From the NCBI RefSeq assembly GCF_019703515.2, contig NC_059362.1, forward strand, positions 29,366,326-29,430,325: a DNA stretch of 64,000 bases, written 5' to 3'. The position numbers were made by a program, and so were the translations under genes. Under the pieces are notes generated by a model. That model worked only from the letters and a program-made list of their open reading frames with translations. It was not told the origin of the DNA and searched no databases. Shown here piece after piece: positions 55,980 through 64,000 of this stretch; position 1 is the first letter of the stretch, and every line of letters starts with the position of its first letter. The DNA comes from Myxocyprinus asiaticus (Eukaryota > Chordata > Actinopteri > Cypriniformes > Catostomidae).

Positions 55980-57958
55980 GTGCGCAAGTGTTTTGAGTGT
56001 CTGATTGAGTTATTGAATTTGTGCCTCTCCTTGTTTTCTCTGTTTTGAACATTCAGTAGAGTAGAATGAAGTTTAAATGAGGACAGTGTGCCTCACTCAA
56101 CTTGAACCTCAGATTTTTAATATACAGTATCTGTTATCTGGACACAGCAATCACTTACAACTCCCCTCCAGGTCTGCCCACTGTTTGCAAAAATAGCTCA
56201 CACCATGAAGCTAATGGCATTGCCTCTGCATTAATGTTTGTTAATGGTGAGGTGTCTAAGATTAATGGTTTAATAAAAATGGACAAAACTCCCAAGATAC
56301 TCCTATAAAGCATCGTTATGGTTTAAACTGAATGTGCCCATTAAATAAATGATTTACAGGAATTTAACACTTAACGTCTTCTTGTTACTGTATGGTGTTG
56401 CAGTGTTCCCAGGGATCATGTGTTTATAAAAGGTATACCTTGAATGCACTAGAAGTTGCTTTGGATAAAAGCATCTGCCAAATGCCATAAAGATAAAGTT
56501 CCTATAAAGTGTGTTTTGTAACAAACTTTGATTGATAATTGTGAGGGAAAACAAAAGTAATCATAATCCTCCAGATAATGCAGCATTTTATTGATAGAAA
56601 AAAAGATAATCTGTTTTCCTTTATCACTATAGTAGTCAGTGTCCAGTGCCTTTTCAATTAGGGGTGTTTGTTTCTCCTGGGTATCTAAAATTATATAACC
56701 ACTGTCAATTGCACAGCACCTCCTGATCTCTCAATGAATATTCAATTATATCTGCCCATTGACTGGTTCTCTGTTCATTGTTTCCTGCACTGCAGAGATT
56801 CAGCGGGGATCCCTGGGTAGAGGAGCGGAGCCGAGGTCCCCTTTACTCTCACTGCTTTAACACTTTGAACCTGAGCTGTTTATTTAAAGCATAAAATGTT
56901 TATTGATTCTTGGAGTTGGTATCATGCTGTGATCGAATCAATTGCGTGGGGAGATTTTCCATTTGTTGGTCTGATTTAATGACTTGGAGATGTAATCTTG
57001 CAGGATGTCCAAAGTTATTGTGACCTGCATTTTTGTCACTTTACTTAATGGAAATGTAAGATTTTTTAAAGGACTATATGAGCCAAAAGAAACAAAAAGA
57101 GACTATAGTGTCTCTTGATATAATGCCTTTTAATTGCAGTACACTTCATTGTCCACTCTGATTGTGGCACTCTAGATATGAACAACATGATTACACGTGA
57201 AGTCGGCATGATGTTTCCGATAGTTTCGGTACCCTAGGAACGGCGTCTGTATGCCGACCTGCTGATATGCAGCATTCTTATCAGACATGTTTGCATTGGT
57301 TTCAAAGTATTTATCTTTCCACCTGGCATGATTGACAATTCATAGCATCAACCCTGTGGGAGACTAGGGTTCAAAGCCAGACAGTAACCACATTTGAATA
57401 ATCTATGAAGAGCATGATTCAGAGGTTTCACTTTTCCCTCTAACATTACTTTTTTACCCCACTAATGGTTAAGGTAAGGTTTGGGTTGGGGGATAGAATC
57501 TATAAATATATGCTTTTCTTTTCATTGTATAACGTCCTGTAAAGCTGAAAACAACTTGCTTCACTACTAGCTTTTGGCGACCTCTCCTGGACATAAATGG
57601 AGCTTACACGTGCCCATATGCCCTACAACACTTACCGCTTTGGCCACTGAGGGCAGTGTTTCGAAATATGGATTTTCAAATATTCCTATTGATATGTTGA
57701 CAAATGAGTCTTAAAATGTCATGTTATAACATAATCATAATACATATGCAGCCTATTTTATTGCATTCTTCAATTTACTTTGTTCTTCATATAGTTGCAG
57801 CTGACAGTACAACCTTTGGCTCATTCTTTTTTTAAAATATTCATGATATTCTGTGTTGCATAATGTAAATCCAAAACAATTTGTCCGATGGTTGACTTCA
57901 GAGATATTCACTGAGAACAGTCTGTGAGTATGAATACATTTGCTTTTGTTTTTCCTCA
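55571..57958. other. Intergenic stretch
   Basis: Contains a (TG)n microsatellite at 55899-55980 and a SINE-tail relic CTTTGGATAAAAGCATCTGC at 56459-56478. Otherwise no gene recognised. Confidence 0.55.
55899..55980. repeat. (TG)n microsatellite
   Basis: About 40 TG units with one CG interruption. Confidence 0.95.
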
Positions 57959-57959
57959 G

Positions 57960-58140
57960 AGGTGAATGATTGCAGGTTGCATGTGTCCAAGTGGTCCTGT
58001 GTCCAAGGTGAGCATTTGTCCCCCTCCAATGTGGCCTGCAACTCCAAACACAAACAAAGTTACTTCTTTAAGATCTCCTCTGCTGAGGATGACATCACCA
58101 GTGAACCACATATACTGTATCTCCTGACCTTGACCCCACT
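57960..58140 (+). CDS. Candidate orphan exon, unknown protein
   Basis: A strong acceptor (GCTTTTGTTTTTCCTCAG to 57959) is followed by 181 bases open in one frame, then the donor GTGAGT (58141). The translation is VNDCRLHVSKWSCVQGEHLS, then PSNVACNSKHKQSYFFKISS and AEDDITSEPHILYLLTLTPL. Composition (Cys, Trp, charged residues) is protein-like, but I recognise no family. Two bases at the start and two at the end complete codons with neighbours. No adjoining exon was found nearby, so it could be a stray or chance exon. It lies about 80 bases left of the DIRS copy. Confidence 0.3.
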
Positions 58141-58800
58141 GTGAGTGTCTTGATGTCAATATATTATTGTTTATTTGTGACAATTTAGCAGTGAACCATT
58201 ATTGTGTAGTAATGTCACAGAAACGTCTCAGTTACGTATGTAACCTTGGTTCCCTGAGATGAATGGATGGAGACATTGCGTCAAGTTGACGCATATGGGA
58301 AATTCCTTTTCCGACAACCTAGTTGAAACCCTCCTACAATAACGGCAATTCTAAGATTGACCATTGTGTTTAAAACCTTAGTCACATAGCCTTTTCTGGG
58401 TTTGACAGTGGCTTTTGAAAGACCCGGACCAAACTCCAGACATGAATTATCAACTGACAGTGCTTATAAATCACCAATCCATTTTAATGAGGTCAAAGCC
58501 AGCAGTAATGCGATCCTAAGAGAAAGCATATGCAATTCAACAGAGTCCAGATGCTCAAAGGGGGGCCCCACGAGCACTTTTAGGACCAAAGTTAGGTCCC
58601 AAGTCGGGACTGTAGCCGGGCGAGGGGGATTTAGCTGCCTCGCTCCCCTAAGGAAATTTATGATTAAATCATTTTTGCCTATAGTGGTGCTGGCTTCAGG
58701 TGTGTGATACGCAGAGATAGTCGCTACATAAACTTTGAGGGAGTGAGACCTGCGTCCAATAGCTCTTGAAGAAATGTTAGAATTTCAGGTACCGAGCAGT

Positions 58801-59253
58801 TCACTGGGTCTTTGCCGCTTGAATTGAACACCAATTAGTGGACACATTCCATTTCAGTGCATAAAGGCATCTCATAGACGGCATTCTAGCAGTCAGTTCT
58901 GGCAGGTTTAGCGCGTTCCGTTCAGGGGCCACACATGCAGGTTCCACAGCTTGGGCTGGGGATGCTAGATTGTGCCCTGCGCTTGAGAGAGTAGATCCCT
59001 CCTCAGCGATATTTCCCATGGAGGGCCGTCCAGAATCTCTATAATTTCTGGAAACCAGGACTGATTGGGCCACTATCGATGCAAACAAATCGCGTGGGTG
59101 GATTGCGATAAGAGTAATAGTTATAAGTAATAATTTGAATGGGAACTTTGCAAGTGCACGATTCAAATGTCTCAGATCTAAAATCGGCCAAAGCCCACCA
59201 TCTTTCTTTGGGACAAGAAAATATTGCTGTAAAACCCTTTGCAGGCTTGACAA
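58801..59253 (-). pseudogene. DIRS reverse transcriptase start fused to tyrosine recombinase scrap
   Basis: LQQYFLVPKKDGGLWPILDL and RHLNRALAKFPFK are the opening RT motif (PKKDG..R.ILDLR.LN). About 70 codons later MPSMRCLYALKWNVSTNWCS matches the recombinase start seen at 21859 (PSMRRLYAFKWCLFAKWCSS). The RT palm, RNase H and the rest are deleted between them. The copy cannot be autonomous. Confidence 0.8.
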
Positions 59254-59899
59254 TCTGGAACAACCTCTATCGCGTTCTTTGCGAGAAGACTGTGTATTTC
59301 AGCTCATAACACCAGTGCATCTTCGGACGGAACCGTGGAAGACAGAACACCACTGAAACGGGGTGGCCAACATGCAAATTGGATCGTATAACCATGTTTG
59401 ATCGTTTTTAGCACCCAGTCGGAAATGCCCGTACGAGCTTGCCACGCATCCACGTAACGGGACAGAGGATGATTTGGTTCATTCATTGTATGATATAATG
59501 CGCCGCTCACCATTGGGAAGTTTGAACAACATTTTGAACAACAATATTCCTTTCCCGACAAACAGCAGTGGGGAAGAGGGGAACAGCATTGTGTGTCTCT
59601 AATCGAGCCTTCTTCAGGACAGGTCCGGAAGGAATGGCGAGCTCTGCATTCCGCTTCATAGCGCTTTTGCTGCACAGGGGTTTTTTTTCCATCGGCACAG
59701 GACTCGCGCTGAGGCGGCTGCCTAGGTTTGGGCTACGGCTTGAGCGGCTTTACCGGCAGTTTGGCAGTGACTTTTGGCAGCGCTGAGGCAGCAGGCGTAG
59801 GGTTTTTAGCCAGACGCTGGCCCGAGACAGAGCGGGAGCGAGCCGGTTGGGATGAAGCACTGCTTCGTTTTGGCATAATATGTCTCAAAGCCTGCGAGT

Positions 59900-61435
59900 G
59901 TGGTTTGCTGAGCGCTACGTCATGGCTCAGCAAACCCGTCCACAGAGCTGCCGAATAGGCCAGCTGGAGACACCGGAGTATCAAAGAGGGTGGCTTTTTC
60001 CACGTCACGCATTTCTGTGAGGGTCAGCCAGATGTGACGATCCAGGACTACCAGGTTGCCCATGATTTGCCAATGGCCTGTGTAGTTAATTTAGTGGCCC
60101 ACAGCGCTAAGTCCATAACGGTGTGGAGCTCTTTAAATGTCTCTGGATCGTAGCCTTGCTCGTCCATTTGCTTGAGGAGCTTAGCTTGGAAAACTTGGAG
60201 CACCACCATCGTGTGGAGTGCTAAACCAGCTTGGCACGCTGCCGAGTATGCTTTTCCAGCCAGTTCGGACGTTAGTCAACATGGCTTGGAAGGATGAGTG
60301 GGGTGTGATTTCCACGCCATGCTTTTCGCCGGGCAGAGCTGTGCCGCTACCGCCTCTTCCACAGGGGTCAGTTGGGCATAACCTTTGTCTTCCCCGTGGT
60401 CCACTTTAGTGAGGAGAGTGGAATCGCTGTGCTAGCGAGCTGAATAGGGCACACGCCAGGTTTTTGCCTGTTTGTTATGAACCTCCAGGAAGAACAGGCA
60501 GATCTGCAGGACGCAGTCTCTTGACGACGTCCGGACTACAGGAACCATTCATCAAGGTGAGATTTTTCCGGTTCCTCTGGAGGAGACCACTCAAGACCGA
60601 GCTCTTCGACCACCCTTGAAAGGATGCAAAGCATCTCCTTGTCAGTGGCACGTGCATGCTCCTCGTCCTTGCTGGGGGAAGGGGTGGTGACATCCTCAAC
60701 TGACCACTCACCAGTGTCAGATGCAGTGACATAACCTCATCCCCAACGTCAGAACCGGCGAACATGACGAAGTCGTGCGCTCCTACAGAGGGCCGAAGCT
60801 CATCATGCACATACTGTACCGGCACAGATGCAGTTCATGGACATTGAGGGGCTCGCTGGGTGTGTGCCGGCACGAGTTCCACCTCAAATTCATCCTGCTC
60901 GACCTCGCGGCCCCATCATGCCTCATCATGTGATCCCTCGGGAGTCATGGAAGAGCCAGGTGGGAGGGCGCGGGATCGTCCCTCAGAATGAGGCCGATTT
61001 GCGAGCAAAGAGCCTTGAGACTCATGCCCTCGCAGTGAGAGCTGCCTCTGCATGGGCGCGGCCCAGACAGTGGACACAGCTCTCATGTTGATCTGATGGC
61101 GGGATGGGCCCCTCGCATAAGGAACACTTACAGAACACATAAGCGGCTCTTTTATATATACTAAATATAGTAGATAGCAATAAAGGACACGCAGGCCGAA
61201 GCGCAGCATGGAGTAGGTGTGTTGCTGAAGTGAGGACCCATTCAGAAACGAAGCGTCTAACGATAAGGTTTAGAATGTCCCCCGGAACACTGCAGGGGAG
61301 CAGAGAGTCTTCTAATCTTGTGAAGATTCTGTCCACTGACTTGTGTGTTTCGACAGCGATGAATGTAGAGATGACAAGAGATGAATCGCTGTCTTGAAGG
61401 AAGGAAAATCTGAGAAATGGTTTATTCTCTCCCAC
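59900..61435 (-). pseudogene. DIRS gag-like gene, decayed (copy 2)
   Basis: On the minus strand: CKCSLCEGPIPPSDQHESCV then HCLGRAHAEAALTARA (cysteine cluster near 61130-61022), YVHDELRPSVGAHDFVMFAG (60810 down), KNLTLMNGSCSPDVVKRLRP, and FQAKLLKQMDEQGYDPETFK near 60200-60140. These parallel 18570-19620. Several frame changes and stops. Confidence 0.78.
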
Positions 61436-61462
61436 TTATATACCAGACAGCTTCACAGTTTT

Positions 61463-62399
61463 ATGATGCATTCAAGATGTATATCTCTTATTTTAAAATG
61501 CTAAACAATCCTCATGGATTACTGTAAAAAAAACAACACACTTGAAATTATATAATCAAGAGCTGACCTCTAAATTCAACACCAAAGGCTTTCAACGCTG
61601 AATGGAAGGCTGATTGGCAATACAAGGATGTGGGTGGGGTTAGGTTAACAGGTTAATCACAGTGATTAAGTGTAATGTGGACAGAAGGAGATATGCAGCT
61701 CGAGAAAGTCACAGCAGAGTCCTGACTGGAGCTTTGTGTGCTCTTCTACCTGGGTGTGGCTCTGTCTGAGGTGCTGCTTCTGGCCCATGGATGACTGAGA
61801 GTGTACTATAAATCCTGTTATGTGGCAGAAAGTAGGTGGGTGGAGCTCTAATTGTGTATATGCTTATTCTAGGAGTTTTTGTGTGAGCTCGCTCTTGTTT
61901 GAAATTGTGGATTAAGAGCAAGTGGACATTGCAACAAGAACAAGAAGTGAAAAGGATCGAAAGGAGGGATAAATGGAACAGTTTTGGCTCACTGAGGAAT
62001 ATGTTTTCCCATTCCTTCAGCACTTCTGCAATGATGCCTGAGAACAGCTTCTTTGGGCATCTTACTTGAAAATATTCCTGGCAACCTTTTTTTCTGGAGA
62101 CGTCATGTAAGGACAACACATTACAAAAAAAACGTAAGACTTAAATTGAACTCTGAAGTTATATTGATGAAAGAGTCTGTGTTTTTTAACATTTAAAAAA
62201 GCAAGTAGATGCAACAAGTTAATGTTTATAATTTATAAAGTACATTCAGCACAAGGAAACCCTTTCTTTGTTTTCTTTGGAATATGCCAGTGTGAGTAAA
62301 TGTTATCTTGAAGAGGCTGTAGACCACAGTGGAAGGAAATGGAGAATGATTCAATCAATTAATTTTTTGTCAAGCTAACAAACCTTTTTTATCACTAAG
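61463..62399. other. Upstream region of the plus-strand gene
   Basis: No clear coding exon. A possible 5' exon ends at 62106 before GTAAGG, with short upstream frames from ATG at 61975 (MEQFWLTEEYVFPF...), all stopping within 25 codons. A TATAAAT-like motif lies at 61807. Transcription start unknown. Confidence 0.35.
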
Positions 62400-62619
62400 A
62401 AAAATATGAACTCCAAACCCTGACTGAGGAGAGTTTAGATGTGACTTCTTGTCACTCTTTGGGAGATGTTCAGGGTCAACAAAAAATTAAATGGCAAGAT
62501 TTAGAAACACAGGGAGATACGTTTGCACAGATGTTCAGACTGAACCTATTGATGCAGAGGACAATATGACAAATGAGAACCTCAGATCAGATCCTCAGGA
62601 AGTAAATTAAATTCTTAAA
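62400..62619 (+). pseudogene. Start of long exon, reading frame broken
   Basis: After an acceptor-like TTTTTTATCACTAAG (to 62399) the frame KYELQTLTEESLDVTSCHSL, GDVQGQQKIKWQDLETQGDT runs to about 62530 and then loses sense. A second frame continues TDVQTEPIDAEDNMTNENLR and SDPQEVN, then a TAA at 62608. Twelve bases later ATG at 62620 reopens the same frame. Both pieces have the acidic, Thr/Glu/Gln-rich character of the downstream part, so a frameshift plus a stop seem to have hit one exon. Alternatively the start is simply at 62620 and the upstream pieces are uORFs. Confidence 0.4.
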
Positions 62620-64000
62620 ATGGATTTAGAAAAGGAGAACAAGGACTTAGACCTGAATGCTGTGCACCAGAGGTATCATTTCAATGAAACATCAGCAGCA
62701 TGCCAAGCTAACCAGGATGTAACAGATGGTCAAGCTAAATCACTTAGTGAGGTCTCAGCCAATGACAGAGTTAGAAATCAGGACAAACAACTTGAGGATC
62801 CAGAAATTGGTACAGTAGATATTAAAGAGGCTGTTTTACGAGAGTGTATAGAGGAATCTTTGAACATGAGAAACCACAGTGATCATAAGGATGTTTGCAA
62901 ACACAGACTCAGTCAGGACATATCTGAAAATAAGGCAGCTGTTATGGAATCAGATATAATCAATGAGGAGACTTTTGGTGCTGTGCAAAATGAGGGACTT
63001 AATCTAGAAGGCCATATACCCAGTATATCCAATAATAGCAGTAGCACAGAAGAACTGACCACAGACTGTAAAGAAACAATAGATGTTTTCAGAGAGAACT
63101 GTGATGACGTACCATCGAATTTCGACATTTCATTGCAAAGTCAGCTGGAAGTATCTGCTGTTGTAAGCAAAATTGCTATGTTGAATGGAGATCTTCAAAA
63201 CACTACAGACATTGTTCCAGAGGTAATTAGAGCTACTGCTGCAATAAATGAACTCTCAACTCTGGATGACAACCAGGAATCTATAAATATGGCCATTCAG
63301 ACTATATCAACACAGTGTGAAGTTCATAGTCCCACTGATCAAAATGTTCTTTCTTCATTCTCACCAATGAACACCAAGAAAGTAGTTATCACCCTTACAC
63401 GTGTCAAAGCTCTTTCTGAAGAATCGGGTATTGATACTGAAACGATCCAACAAAGAGATGAGATTGCAAGTGGTTGCCTCTGTCAAGCTGCATGCAATGA
63501 AGGCAGTGCAGAATCAGTCCATGCACCCACCACAAACCAGAAGATAGAGGTCCAAATTGGACAATCTGAGATGAGTGGTGGCGAATGGGAGTTTTTAGAC
63601 AGTTCTGACCTGTGTGGCACTGAAGCTCACAGTTCCAGTTCAACAAAGCTAGAAAAACTCCAAATGACTAATTCTGACCCAAACTCACTGGAACCAATAC
63701 CTTCAGTAGTCCAACTGGGGAAACAGAATGAAATAAAAATGCAGAAAATTTCCCAAGACAAGGGAAATTTAGAAACGGAAATAGATGGACCTCAGGAAGA
63801 AATTAGAGAAATAGACCGGGAGACACAGATGCTGAATGAAACCAATAGGCTTGCGCATACCGAAGGAGAAATGGCCAGTTTGAAGATGGAGAAAGAGAAA
63901 TATGGAGTAAAAATTATACAAGAAGATACCATGGTTGATATTGTAGAAACAGCCTCTGTGTTGAAAAGCTTAGAGGATGCTTGTCCATCTGAGAAGACCA
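62620..64000 (+). CDS. Long acidic exon of an unidentified gene (continues past the window)
   Basis: From ATG at 62620 the frame is open to the right edge, 460 codons, with no stop. It begins MDLEKENKDLDLNAVHQRYH and includes MAIQTISTQCEVHSPTDQNV, EEIREIDRETQMLNETNRLA and SGGEWEFLDSSDLCGTEAHS. The protein is rich in Glu, Asp, Ser, Thr, Asn and Gln, lacks membrane segments and looks intrinsically disordered, with short coiled-coil-like stretches near the end (EEIREIDRET). Such an uninterrupted frame in AT-rich DNA is unlikely by chance. It is divergent from ryr3. The human gene divergent from RYR3 is FMN1, which also has a large disordered 5' exon, but I see no sequence match to formin-1. Function unknown. 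Confidence 0.6.
   Translation, partial: MDLEKENKDLDLNAVHQRYHFNETSAACQANQDVTDGQAKSLSEVSANDRVRNQDKQLEDPEIGTVDIKEAVLRECIEESLNMRNHSDHKDVCKHRLSQDISENKAAVMESDIINEETFGAVQNEGLNLEGHIPSISNNSSSTEELTTDCKETIDVFRENCDDVPSNFDISLQSQLEVSAVVSKIAMLNGDLQNTTDIVPEVIRATAAINELSTLDDNQESINMAIQTISTQCEVHSPTDQNVLSSFSPMNTKKVVITLTRVKALSEESGIDTETIQQRDEIASGCLCQAACNEGSAESVHAPTTNQKIEVQIGQSEMSGGEWEFLDSSDLCGTEAHSSSSTKLEKLQMTNSDPNSLEPIPSVVQLGKQNEIKMQKISQDKGNLETEIDGPQEEIREIDRETQMLNETNRLAHTEGEMASLKMEKEKYGVKIIQEDTMVDIVETASVLKSLEDACPSEKT

Larger units (their letters stand above)
58222..61462 (-). mobile_element. DIRS-A family element, second copy, internally deleted
   Basis: The low-coordinate end (58222-58395) carries the DIRS-A right terminus (GTTACGTATGTAAC, TTGACGCATATGGG, ACAACCTAGTTGAAACC). 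The high end (61380-61462) carries GAAGCTGTCTGGTATATAAG and CTTCAAGACAGCGATTCATC of the left terminus on the minus strand, cut short. Between them, gag, a scrap of RT and a scrap of tyrosine recombinase occur in DIRS order. No nested repeats were seen. Its sequence is diverged from the copy at 15908-24169. Confidence 0.82.

Noticed and set aside
61709..62119. 136-codon minus frame as a gene
   Set aside because: Low-complexity hydrophobic/aromatic translation, opposite the likely 5' region of the plus-strand gene; no domain.
62620..64000. Firm naming of the right-hand gene as fmn1
   Set aside because: Only the head-to-head position next to ryr3 supports it; no formin motif or residue match is visible in the part present.

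Overview
This window is vertebrate nuclear DNA. It has intron-split genes with GT/AG splice sites, no bacterial-style operons, and dense transposable elements of types typical of teleosts: DIRS, Tc1, an L2-like LINE, tRNA-derived SINEs and foldback MITEs. The repeat repertoire suggests a cyprinid (carp/barb-like) fish. That assignment is an inference from repeat style and was not tested by alignment.

The main host gene is the 5' part of a ryanodine receptor, best matched to RYR3, on the minus strand. I read five coding exons directly: exon 1 (40398-40445), exon 2 (13311-13430), exon 3 (10872-10970), exon 4 (965-1039) and exon 5 (345-423). All have consensus splice sites and compatible phases. 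The gene continues beyond the left edge. Intron 1 is about 27 kb, intron 3 about 9.8 kb, and most recognisable mobile DNA between 1 and 40 kb lies in these introns. The promoter and 5' UTR lie just above 40445.

The introns hold the following. An L2-like LINE (about 2843-6068) is split by a 1.6-kb hAT element with perfect 8-bp target-site duplications. A 79-bp hAT element follows (6580-6658), then a Harbinger-like element (9099-10353). Next come large foldback MITEs and a composite DIRS retroelement (15908-24169) that carries a nested Tc1 transposon, Tc1-like MITEs and a second DIRS family. Further right are SINEs and a CACTA-like DNA transposon (30220-32136).

Right of the ryr3 promoter are a foldback MITE with a nested TTAA-target element (40722-41797) and a 2.4-kb minisatellite of about 72 units of 33 bp (42302-44686), open in several frames on both strands but not a credible gene. 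Then come a Tc1-like MITE, an 850-bp element, a second CACTA-like copy (48836-50229), a hAT element with a perfect TSD (50603-51120), a SINE, stray inverted minisatellite units around 54 kb, and a minus-strand DIRS copy (about 58222-61462).

From about 62.4 kb to the right edge a long plus-strand exon is open for over 460 codons of acidic, low-complexity-like protein, divergent from ryr3. In human the divergent neighbour of RYR3 is FMN1, but I saw no sequence match to it, so the gene is left unnamed. The most novel material is the pair of CACTA-like elements, which share about 150-bp inverted repeats and encode an uncharacterised cysteine-containing protein. Each copy keeps a different half of it.
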